Part shown: positions 7,869 to 13,395 of the stretch, in pieces | Layout: each line of letters opens with the position of its first letter | How positions within the stretch are numbered: position 1 is the stretch's first letter | Origin: Thermomicrobiales bacterium | GTDB lineage: Bacteria > Chloroflexota > Chloroflexia > Thermomicrobiales > UBA6265 | NCBI GenBank assembly: GCA_020847015.1 | Contig: JADLCW010000267.1 | Location: 1-13,395, forward strand | DNA: 13,395 nt | Reading direction: 5' to 3' | Position numbers and translations under genes: made by a program | Notes under the pieces: generated by a model | What the model saw: the letters and a program-made list of their open reading frames with translations, nothing else | Database searches by the model: none | What the model was told of the DNA's origin: nothing

Positions 7869-8312
7869 TGCGTCGCCGTCCTGATGCTGCTGGGCTCCAG
7901 CGTCTATCGCACCTCGTGGGAGGTCCCGTCGGCCAGCCGAAGCGCCGGTGGCGCTGCGGTCGACAGCTTTGGCCCGTGAGCGATCGTGACTGGCCCCGCC
8001 GCGCTCGCGGCCGTCGTCCTACTGGCCGGCGCGGTGTCCCATCTCGCCTCGGGCCGGCAGTCTGGCGCCCGTGCTGGGGACCGGAGCGCCGTAGGCGGCA
8101 GCCTCTGTGCCGTTCTTCGTGCTCGTCGTCGCCGTTGCCTTCCGCTATTGGCAAGGACTCCTCGCTGAGCGCGCCCGGACGGATGTCGCGATCCACTTCC
8201 TGCGGTCGCCGTAGTGCGCCGCCCGGTCGACTTTCTGTCGGAAATGCGGCGTCTGATTCGCCTCGATACCCAGACAGCCGAGCAGAGTACGGGAGGGCGG
8301 CAGCCGGCTTGA
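7869..8312 (+). pseudogene. Decayed gene for a small multi-pass membrane protein
   Basis: Protein-like sequence is spread over alternating frames. Frame one reads VAVLMLLGSSVYRTSWEVP, then DSFGP, an in-frame TGA (7977-7979), and AIVTGPAALAAVVLLAGAV in the same frame, as if a Trp codon became a stop. After a shift, the next frame gives VPFFVLVVAVAFRYW and LLAERARTDVAIHFL (8107-8200). A second shift back leads to VVRRPVDFLSEMRRLIRLD and a stop at 8310-8312. Three hydrophobic segments and an amphipathic, charged tail are visible, so the ancestor was probably a 140-150-residue membrane protein. A strong hairpin begins just before the final stop, as at a gene end. I do not recognise the family; small four-helix proteins such as DUF1772 are a loose possibility. 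Confidence 0.45.
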
Positions 8313-8325
8313 TCGCCGCCCTCCC
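8291..8325 (+). terminator. Strong hairpin at the end of the decayed membrane protein gene
   Basis: GGGAGGGCGGC (8291-8301) pairs perfectly with GCCGCCCTCCC (8315-8325) around a 13-base loop. The stop codon of the decayed gene (8310-8312) lies in the loop. No T run follows, so it may be an mRNA 3' end structure or a weakened terminator. Confidence 0.42.
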
Positions 8326-8381
8326 GCGTATGCTGCGGCTCCGGGAGCGCAGGCCGTCTGGTTCTCATGTTCCCTGCGCTA

Positions 8382-8549
8382 CTACCGATTCGGTCCGTTC
8401 GGCTTGAACCAAGTGGACGTCGTTTCGATACCCCCGTTGTAACCGCATCGATCGAGATAAGAGTCGCTGGCGACCATAACGGCAAACTGCATGGAGCTAC
8501 CGCCGCGGATAGACCAGTCCGGAGTTCGTTGCGCACCTATCCGCCGTTG
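8382..8549 (-). pseudogene. Possible relic of the C-terminus of a formylglycine-generating-enzyme-like (SUMF1/FGE) protein
   Basis: The minus-strand frame between two stops reads TPDWSIRGGSSMQFAVMV, then GYNGGIETTSTWFKPNGPNR and a double stop (8379-8384). An IRGGS block followed some 20-25 residues later by a GYN-GG stretch near the protein end resembles the final part of FGE-sulfatase domains (RGGSW ... GFR). The usual Trp after RGGS and the GFR motif are altered. The upstream part (to about 8660) is broken by stops. There is no start codon or ribosome site. This is a weak resemblance from short motifs and could be wrong. Confidence 0.22.
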
Positions 8550-8662
8550 CTAACCGACTCGCAGCTGATCTGGCTCTCTGAGACCCCAAAGTCGTTTTCG
8601 CCTCATCACACTTCATCCAATGATTCGACTGTACCTGGTATCTCGATGCGATTGCGCTCTTG

Positions 8663-8686
8663 ACCACCTCTGAGGTGGTTTTGTCT
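8663..8686 (+). terminator. Orphan intrinsic terminator
   Basis: ACCACC (8663-8668) pairs with GGTGGT (8674-8679) around a five-base loop, and the run TTTTGTCT follows. The polarity is plus. The nearest plus-strand coding sequence upstream is the decayed membrane gene ending at 8312, so it either serves a transcript I cannot see or is left over from one. It lies about 45 bases ahead of the aminotransferase gene. Confidence 0.55.
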
Positions 8687-8731
8687 GGAACAGGGATTGG
8701 TTCCGGGCGATACTGCTCCCATTAGCCGTAA

Positions 8732-9841
8732 ATGCTTTTGACACGGAGGCTCTTGCCCCTGAACGCGGTTGCTCTCGACGCGCCGGCCCGGTCGCTATTC
8801 GACCCGGCTCCGGGTCTCGCCTACCTGGACGCGGCCACCTACGGTCTGCCGCCGCGCCCTACAGTGGCGGCGCTGGAGCGGGCGCTGCGGCGCTGGCAGG
8901 CGGGAACCGCCGACTGGGTGGAGGAATGGGACCGCGAGGGTGAAATCTGTCGCGATCTGTTCGCCCAACTGATCGGGGCCAAAACGGACGAGATCGCACT
9001 GCTGCCGACCGCTTCAGCGGGTATCGGACTGGTTGCCGCCGCGCTGCCGGAGGGAACCGAAGTCGTCGTGCCGGAAGAAGAATTCACCTCGGTGATCTTC
9101 CCGCTGCTGGTGGCGGAGGAGGCCCGCGGGGTTCGTGTGCGACAAGTCCCCTTCGATGCGCTGGCCGAATCGATCCGGCCGGAAACCGGACTGGTGGCCT
9201 TCAGTCTGACCCGCTCCCAAAGCGGGCAGACGGCTCCGCTGGGCGACATCGTCGCGGCGGCCCGGGAGCACGGCGCCCAGATGCTCGTCGACGCCACCCA
9301 CTCCATCCCGTTCGTGCCGGTGCGCGAACATCTAAGCGCTATCGACTACCTCGTCTGCCATGGCTACAAACATTTGCTGTGCCCGCGCGGCGTGGCGTTC
9401 CTGCGGGTGCGCCGTGACCGCTGGGATGATGTGCCTCCGTGGTTCGCCAACTGGCGCTCCGGCGCCCCACTCTATGGTCGCTCCTACGGCGGACCGTTGA
9501 CGCTGCGGCCGGATGCCGCCCGCTTCGATGTCTCGCTGGCCTGGCACGCCTGGGCCGGCGCCCGACCGTCGCTGGAGCTGCTGCTGGGCTGGCAAGGAGC
9601 CGAACTGGATCGAGTGTGGGATCTCTCCCGCCGGTTGGCGATTGGGTTGGGCGCGCCGGAGCCGACGTCCACCATCGTCAGCGTCGCGGTGGCTGACGCC
9701 GAAGCCGCCGAGGCGGCGTTGCTGGAAGCCGGAGTCAAGTGCGCCGCGCGCGGCGGCATGGTGCGCCTGGCCCCGCACGTCTACAACACCGAAGAAGAGA
9801 TCGATCGCGCCATCGCGGCGGTGGGCGCTTTCCTGGCTTGA
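8732..9841 (+). CDS. Class V aminotransferase-fold PLP-dependent enzyme
   Basis: The enzyme is a fold-type I PLP protein of about 360-369 residues, usual for class V (cysteine desulfurase, isopenicillin-N-epimerase-like and kynureninase-like enzymes). Visible features are YLDAATYGLPPRP (31-43), TASAGIGL (93-100) in the phosphate-binding region, the PLP-ring Asp187 in LVDATHS, and the Schiff-base Lys213 in CHGYKHLLCPRG. The GYK form is that of the epimerase-like branch rather than the SHK of NifS/IscS, and no catalytic cysteine loop typical of desulfurases is evident, so I do not call it one. The substrate is unknown. The start is uncertain: ATG 8732 has no ribosome site, whereas GGAGG at 8745-8749 sits ahead of TTG 8753 and CTG 8759, which would shorten the protein by 7-9 residues. 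The enzyme is cytosolic. The gene is monocistronic and converges on the minus-strand cluster. Confidence 0.9.
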   Translation: MLLTRRLLPLNAVALDAPARSLFDPAPGLAYLDAATYGLPPRPTVAALERALRRWQAGTADWVEEWDREGEICRDLFAQLIGAKTDEIALLPTASAGIGLVAAALPEGTEVVVPEEEFTSVIFPLLVAEEARGVRVRQVPFDALAESIRPETGLVAFSLTRSQSGQTAPLGDIVAAAREHGAQMLVDATHSIPFVPVREHLSAIDYLVCHGYKHLLCPRGVAFLRVRRDRWDDVPPWFANWRSGAPLYGRSYGGPLTLRPDAARFDVSLAWHAWAGARPSLELLLGWQGAELDRVWDLSRRLAIGLGAPEPTSTIVSVAVADAEAAEAALLEAGVKCAARGGMVRLAPHVYNTEEEIDRAIAAVGAFLA

Positions 9842-9864
9842 ATCCGAACCGCCGGGTTCGGATT
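9841..9864. terminator. Hairpin between convergent genes
   Basis: AATCCGAACC (9841-9850) pairs perfectly with GGTTCGGATT (9855-9864) around a GCCG loop. It begins at the last base of the aminotransferase stop codon. No T run follows in either direction, so termination efficiency is uncertain. Its position suggests use for both the plus-strand gene and the minus-strand gene that ends at 9989. Confidence 0.5.
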
Positions 9865-9988
9865 GGGGGAACGCGTTGGAGACCGGGTGGCGCCGGCGAG
9901 GCAGACGCTGCGAATCGCGGGAAACCAGCCTCGCCCGATCGCTCATCCGGTTGCCGCGAACGCTGCCGGGTCGCGCCCGCGAGATTTG

Positions 9989-10360
9989 CTAGGGCGTCGA
10001 CGGCGAGGACGGGAACAAGATGGATGCCACCGTATCGCTCACTGGGACGACCACCTCGCTGGGGAACGTGCCAAAGACGGTGGAAAGCTGGGGCGACGCT
10101 GTCGTGGACACAGCCGGCATGGCGGGGACCGGTGTGACCACCTCTGCTGGCCGCACCTCGACGGGACCGCCGGTGTCGACGATCGCGATGCCGCCGCTCA
10201 GTCCCTCGGCGGCGATCGGCCCGTTCTGAACCGTGATGGTCTCTCCGGGAAGAATCCAGACTTCGTCCTGGGCGCCGGCTGCCCCGAACGCGCCCGGCAG
10301 GCAGATGGCGGCTACTGCGGCCGCCACGAGAAACCGTGGGCGAAGGTGTTGTGGAGACAT
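9989..10360 (-). CDS. Small secreted protein of unknown function
   Basis: The 123-residue product starts with a basic stretch and a hydrophobic core (RPRFLVAAAVAAICLPG, about 7-23), followed by an Ala-x-Ala-type cleavage region, FGAAGAQDE, so it is probably exported by Sec and cleaved near residue 31. The mature part is short, rich in Val, Pro, Thr and Ser, and has few charged residues. It contains ILPGETITVQNGP and ends FPSSPSTP. I recognise no domain and see no cysteines in the mature part. The ATG at 10360 has GGGAG eight bases upstream, which is also the end of the frame at 10366-10677. It is the last gene of the minus-strand cluster; whether it is cotranscribed with the dehydrogenase 350 bases upstream is unknown. 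Confidence 0.75.
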   Translation of the reverse strand: MSPQHLRPRFLVAAAVAAICLPGAFGAAGAQDEVWILPGETITVQNGPIAAEGLSGGIAIVDTGGPVEVRPAEVVTPVPAMPAVSTTASPQLSTVFGTFPSEVVVPVSDTVASILFPSSPSTP

Positions 10361-10365
10361 GATAG

Positions 10366-10677
10366 TCACTCCCGGTGCGAGGCTGGCGGATCGGCGCCCA
10401 TGCCAGATCGGGCGCCGCGCAAGTATGGCAGCCGCACCTCGAAGAAACAGTAGTCGTGGCGACGAATCGGGCGCATCGCGCCGAACGCCGGAACGGCCGG
10501 CCGGCCGGCAAGGAGTTGGGCGCCGAACAGCACCCTCGCCACCGATCGCACCGCCGCCCCGACGTTGTTGCGAACGTCCCGCTCGGTCGCCAGAGGTAGT
10601 GCCGGCGGCGCTTCCCGTGCGCTTTCCCGCCTCGGCTGACGAGCGCGTCGGCATCGTGGCGATGCCGGCGCGGGCAA
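10366..10677 (-). CDS. Doubtful small open frame upstream of the secreted protein
   Basis: The frame has up to 103 codons from a TTG at 10677 and ends five bases before the ATG of the secreted-protein gene. Its last 75 codons look coding by composition: third positions are mostly G or C while second positions are mixed, and the text ATERDVRNNVGAAVRSVARV, then FGAMRPIRRHDYCFFEVRLP reads like protein. The first 30 codons are Arg/Pro-rich and unconvincing. No good start codon or ribosome site is seen. I do not recognise a family. It may be a small gene with an unusual start, the tail of a decayed gene, or chance. Confidence 0.28.
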   Translation of the reverse strand: MPAPASPRCRRARQPRRESAREAPPALPLATERDVRNNVGAAVRSVARVLFGAQLLAGRPAVPAFGAMRPIRRHDYCFFEVRLPYLRGARSGMGADPPASHRE

Positions 10678-10708
10678 CGCACTGCCGCCCCCGCCAGCAT
10701 TTGGCCCG

Positions 10709-11743
10709 CTAGAGCGGGAGATCGACCGGACGCCCTTCCTCGATGGAGCGGTCGGCGGCGATCCCGATCTCCAGCGAGCGGCGCGCCTGCCGACCGTCGA
10801 CGATCGGCTGCTGCCCAGTCTGGACGCAAATCAGGAAATGGTCGGATTCGTTGCGGATGCCGCCCACCAGCCGCCCGTTGATCTCCGGCCAGTGACGAGT
10901 GTCGGGCAACTTCCAGCCCTCGGCGTCGACGCCATAGACGTTCATCGGCGTCAGATCCAGAGAAACCAACCCCTCCGTGCCGATGACGTTCATCTCCGCG
11001 TCGCCGAAACCGCCCCAGGCTGCGGGTTTGGTCCAGTTTGCCCACCCCTCGGTGAGCGCCCAGCCACTTTCGACGACCGCCAGCGCGCCGTCATCGAATT
11101 CGGCGGTGATCCAGGTGAAATCCGCCACCCCCAGCTCGTCGTGGATCTTGCCGCGCACGGCCTTGGCGCTCACGCGCGCGACCGCTGCGGGGTGGTACCA
11201 AAGGATTTGGTCGAGATCGTGCACCGCCAGATAATTGATGACGGTGGTGCGCCCGCCCAGGCGCCGCCCTTCGCCGATATCCGCGTTGCGACGCGCGTAG
11301 CCAGTCAGGAAGCGACCGATGGAGCCGGAGGCGACCGCCTGCTGCATGCGGGCGTAGGCCGGCTCGAAGCGCAGGATGTAGCCGACCATCAGGATGACGC
11401 CGGCTTTCTCGCAGGCGGCGATCATAGCGTCGGCGTCTTCCAGCGAGGCGGCGATGGGCTTCTCCACCAGCACCGCGCAACCGGCCTCGGCCGCCGCCAC
11501 GACCGCATCACGATGCAGCGGCTCGGGGGTGGCGACCACGACCGCCTGCAGATTGTCCTGGCGCAGCATCTCGTCGACGCTGGCGCGGGCCCGCGCGCCG
11601 TAGCGGCCGGCGACATCCGTCGCGCGCGGCAAATCCGGGTCAGCGACGGCGACCAGCGTGCCGAAGCCGCTCTCGGCGATCGCCCGCGCGTGCAGGCTGC
11701 CCATGAATCCAGCCCCGACCACGCCAACCCTCACCGGCTCCAT
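10709..11743 (-). CDS. Gfo/Idh/MocA-family NAD(P)-dependent oxidoreductase
   Basis: This 344-residue cytosolic dehydrogenase oxidises or reduces a hydroxyl group on a sugar, inositol or related compound. The Rossmann domain opens with VGVVGAGFMGSLHARA (6-21), with an Asp-Pro (VADPD) at the end of the second strand; Asp there usually favours NAD over NADP. The family motif EKPIA (94-98) supplies the catalytic Lys95. The C-terminal domain carries GYILRFEPAY (121-130) and NYLAVHDLDQILWY (170-183), whose His175 and Asp residues fit the family's substrate-binding HxxD-type motif. Length is normal (330-390). GGAGAAAGC precedes the ATG at 11743. The gene follows the sugar-type ABC ATPase after 156 bases on the same strand, so it probably acts on the imported compound. 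The exact substrate cannot be read from the sequence. Confidence 0.95.
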   Translation of the reverse strand: MEPVRVGVVGAGFMGSLHARAIAESGFGTLVAVADPDLPRATDVAGRYGARARASVDEMLRQDNLQAVVVATPEPLHRDAVVAAAEAGCAVLVEKPIAASLEDADAMIAACEKAGVILMVGYILRFEPAYARMQQAVASGSIGRFLTGYARRNADIGEGRRLGGRTTVINYLAVHDLDQILWYHPAAVARVSAKAVRGKIHDELGVADFTWITAEFDDGALAVVESGWALTEGWANWTKPAAWGGFGDAEMNVIGTEGLVSLDLTPMNVYGVDAEGWKLPDTRHWPEINGRLVGGIRNESDHFLICVQTGQQPIVDGRQARRSLEIGIAADRSIEEGRPVDLPL

Positions 11744-11899
11744 GCTTTCTCCCTCTCCGCCTCATTCGTCGTCGGCCCGCGCCCGCAGTCGGCCGCGAGC
11801 GGCGTTCGTTCGTCGTTCGATCGCTAATTCAGATGCTTCCCGGGTCGACCCGCGGCAGAACCGGAGTCTCGGTCGCGGACGCGCCGCGATCGAACTCGC

Positions 11900-13063
11900 T
11901 CAGGCGCTGGTCGGCAGCGCGATGCGGTTTTCGCTGGCCCGGTCGAATACGAAAGCGTCGTCCCAGTCGAAGCGCACCCGCACTGGCTGCCGCACCTCGT
12001 AGAGCTGGGAGGTGGGCGTCACCGCGCGCAGTAATTCGCTGCCGACTTGCACCTCGTAGAGCACATCGGTGCCCAGGATCTGGCGGGTGTACACCTCGGC
12101 CGGAGTCGTGCCCGGAGCCGCCTCATCCACGGCCGGCAGCAGCGCGAGGTGCTCCGGGCGTAGCCCCACCAACGCCTCGCCAGCGGGTGAAGCGTGCCGC
12201 ACTGCTGCGACAGTCGCAGCGCCGGCCGGCGCAGTCCAACTGCCATCCGGCAGCAGCGCCGCCGCGTCATCGGCGAAGCGGGCTGCCAGCACGTTGATCG
12301 GGTGGGAGCCGATGAACTTGGCGACCCACAGATTGCGCGGCTTTTGGTAGAGATCGAGCGGCGGTCCCAGTTGCAGCAGATCGCCCTGGTTCATCACCGC
12401 AATGCGGTCGGCGATGGCCATCGCCTCTTCCTGGTCGTGCGTAACGAACACCATCGTCGTCTCGACCTCGCGGTGGATGCGCACCAGTTCGGAGCGCATC
12501 TGCCGACGCAGCGCGGCATCGAGACTGGAGAATGGCTCGTCCAACAGGAAGAGTTGCGGTCGCCGCACCAACGCCTGGGCGATAGCCACCCGCTGCCGCT
12601 GACCGCCGGAGAGTTGGTGGATGCGGCGGTCCAGCAACTGGCCGATATCGAGGATGCGCGCCACCTCGGTGGTGCGCTGCTCGACGACCTGCTTTGGCTG
12701 GCGACGCGTTTTCAGCGCGAACCCGATGTTCTCCCGCACGTTGAGATGCGGGTAGAGGGCGATCGACTGAAACACCATGGCGATGTCGCGTTCTTCGGGC
12801 GGCACGACGTTCATCACCTTGTCGCCGAAGAGCAACTGCCCGCCGGTCGGCTGCTCCAGCCCGGCCAGCATGTTCAACGTCGTCGTCTTGCCGCACCCGG
12901 ACGGCCCGAGCAGCACCAGCAGCTCGCCGTTGTGGATCTCCAGATTGAGATCGCGAATGGCGTGGAAGCTCTCGAACTGCTTGGAGACGCCGACGAAGCG
13001 GATCGCCTCGGTGTCCGCAGCGGTGTGGGCGGCGATCGGTTGCTGGGCGAGCGATGCGGTCAT
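11900..13063 (-). CDS. UgpC/MalK-type ABC transporter ATP-binding protein
   Basis: The 387-residue protein energises a carbohydrate-uptake ABC transporter at the inner face of the membrane. All motifs are intact: Walker A GPSGCGKTT (53-61), Q-loop Gln99 in VFQS, signature LSGGQRQRVA (151-160), Walker B LFLLDE (171-176) with the D-loop SSLD, and switch His209 in VFVTHD. The C-terminal 285-380 region is the OB/TOBE regulatory domain of the MalK/UgpC group (GLRPEHLALL, LGTDVLYEVQVG). About 18 extra residues precede the first strand. The ATG at 13063 has GAGGG a few bases upstream. It lies 45 bases after the end of a MalG-type permease gene, so the two are one operon. Substrates of this group are sugars, polyols or glycerol-3-phosphate. 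Confidence 0.97.
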   Translation of the reverse strand: MTASLAQQPIAAHTAADTEAIRFVGVSKQFESFHAIRDLNLEIHNGELLVLLGPSGCGKTTTLNMLAGLEQPTGGQLLFGDKVMNVVPPEERDIAMVFQSIALYPHLNVRENIGFALKTRRQPKQVVEQRTTEVARILDIGQLLDRRIHQLSGGQRQRVAIAQALVRRPQLFLLDEPFSSLDAALRRQMRSELVRIHREVETTMVFVTHDQEEAMAIADRIAVMNQGDLLQLGPPLDLYQKPRNLWVAKFIGSHPINVLAARFADDAAALLPDGSWTAPAGAATVAAVRHASPAGEALVGLRPEHLALLPAVDEAAPGTTPAEVYTRQILGTDVLYEVQVGSELLRAVTPTSQLYEVRQPVRVRFDWDDAFVFDRASENRIALPTSA

Positions 13064-13108
13064 AGAACCCTCACTGGATCTGGGCCGATGGCCGAGGCCA
13101 CGGCTTGA

Positions 13109-13395
13109 CTAGAGCGGATCGACCAGATTGAGGTTGCGGATGCGGCGCTGGAAGATATAGGCGAGGATGGCAGGCGGGATAATCGCCAGAATCGAGGCGG
13201 CCGCCATCTCGTTCGGCTGCGACACCTGGAAGAACATGCCGGCCAGCGCTGGCGGGAACGTCGGCGCTCGCGAGCCGGCGGCCAGAATCTGGGAGAAGGC
13301 GAACTCGGTCCAGCAGACCATGAAACTGATCGCCACGGCGACGGCGATGCCGGGCCACGACATCGGCAAAATCACCCGCAAGAAGGTTTGCCAGC
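13109..13395 (-). CDS. Carbohydrate ABC transporter permease, C-terminal part (runs off the right edge)
   Basis: About the last 95 residues of a MalG/UgpE-type inner-membrane permease are present. The visible part begins inside the cytoplasmic EAA loop, WQTFLRVILPMSWPGIAVA, which docks on the ATPase encoded next. Two hydrophobic segments follow (AVAVAISFMVCWTEFAF and ASILAIIPPAILAYIFQ), with a periplasmic loop between them containing FPPALAGMF. The end is RRIRNLNLVDPL with a TAG at 13109-13111. The MalG-type tail normally ends in a 'gl..GavKG' stretch; here it is LVDPL, a small difference. The start, the N-terminal membrane segments, the partner permease and the binding protein are expected further right. 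Confidence 0.93.
   Translation of the reverse strand, partial: WQTFLRVILPMSWPGIAVAVAISFMVCWTEFAFSQILAAGSRAPTFPPALAGMFFQVSQPNEMAAASILAIIPPAILAYIFQRRIRNLNLVDPL

Noticed and set aside
7324..8196. Minus-strand open frame of 290 codons in the gene-poor stretch
   Set aside because: The translation is Arg/Pro/Ser-rich with no hydrophobic core or conserved motif. The plus strand of its part after 7869 reads far better as a decayed membrane protein.
8732..9841. Calling the aminotransferase a cysteine desulfurase (NifS/IscS/SufS)
   Set aside because: The PLP lysine context is GYKHLLCPRG rather than SHK, no catalytic cysteine loop is evident, and no Fe-S assembly gene is nearby.
9735..11045. Minus-strand open frame of 436 codons overlapping the secreted protein and dehydrogenase genes
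   Set aside because: It overlaps the well-supported Gfo/Idh gene and the signal-peptide gene in another frame, and its text is low complexity.
12194..13108. Plus-strand open frame of 304 codons
   Set aside because: It is antisense to the ABC ATPase, which has every motif intact.

Overview
The window is about 13.4 kb of GC-rich bacterial DNA with a strong G/C preference at third codon positions. The gene content fits an aerobic, free-living, monoderm-like high-GC lineage: a Pit/DUF47 phosphate pair, a membrane-anchored sulfite-oxidase-fold molybdoenzyme, a UgpC/MalK-type sugar ABC transporter with a Gfo/Idh/MocA dehydrogenase, and relics of a VTC/DUF4956/CotH cluster. My best guess is a Chloroflexota relative of the Thermomicrobia type. 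That is inference from gene content only; there is no rRNA or other phylogenetic marker here.

Layout from left to right. (1) 1-765, minus: the N-terminal half of an amidase-signature hydrolase running off the left edge. (2) 766-1857, plus: a promoter region, then a regulator with a MerR-type DNA-binding head and a helical C-terminal domain. (3) About 2004-2700, plus: a decayed cluster in which pieces of a VTC-type polyphosphate polymerase, a DUF4956 membrane protein and a CotH-like protein lie in order, each truncated and frameshifted. (4) 2815-4453, plus: an intact, overlapping DUF47 (PhoU-like) and Pit phosphate permease pair. (5) 4557-6263, plus: a molybdopterin oxidoreductase with four membrane helices followed by a twin-arginine-like fifth segment and an exported catalytic domain. 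(6) 6264-7212, plus: a MarR-family regulator with palindromes upstream, leader hairpins and a strong terminator. (7) 7213-8731: a gene-poor stretch with a decayed small membrane protein gene, a possible relic of a formylglycine-generating-enzyme-like protein on the minus strand, and two hairpins, one of them a good terminator. (8) 8732-9841, plus: a class V aminotransferase-fold enzyme. (9) 9989-13395, minus: an ABC permease (partial), its ATPase, a Gfo/Idh/MocA dehydrogenase, a doubtful small frame and a small secreted protein.

How the genes fit together. The Pit permease and its DUF47 partner form a low-affinity phosphate uptake unit, and they sit immediately after the wreck of a polyphosphate-polymerase-type cluster. 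The right end reads as a carbohydrate or polyol uptake and oxidation cluster on the minus strand, with the rest of the transporter outside the window. The aminotransferase and the minus-strand cluster converge on a hairpin at 9841-9864.

I found no intact system that I would call new. The most informative observations are the three-gene relic, the topology of the molybdoenzyme, and the decayed 7.2-8.7 kb stretch.
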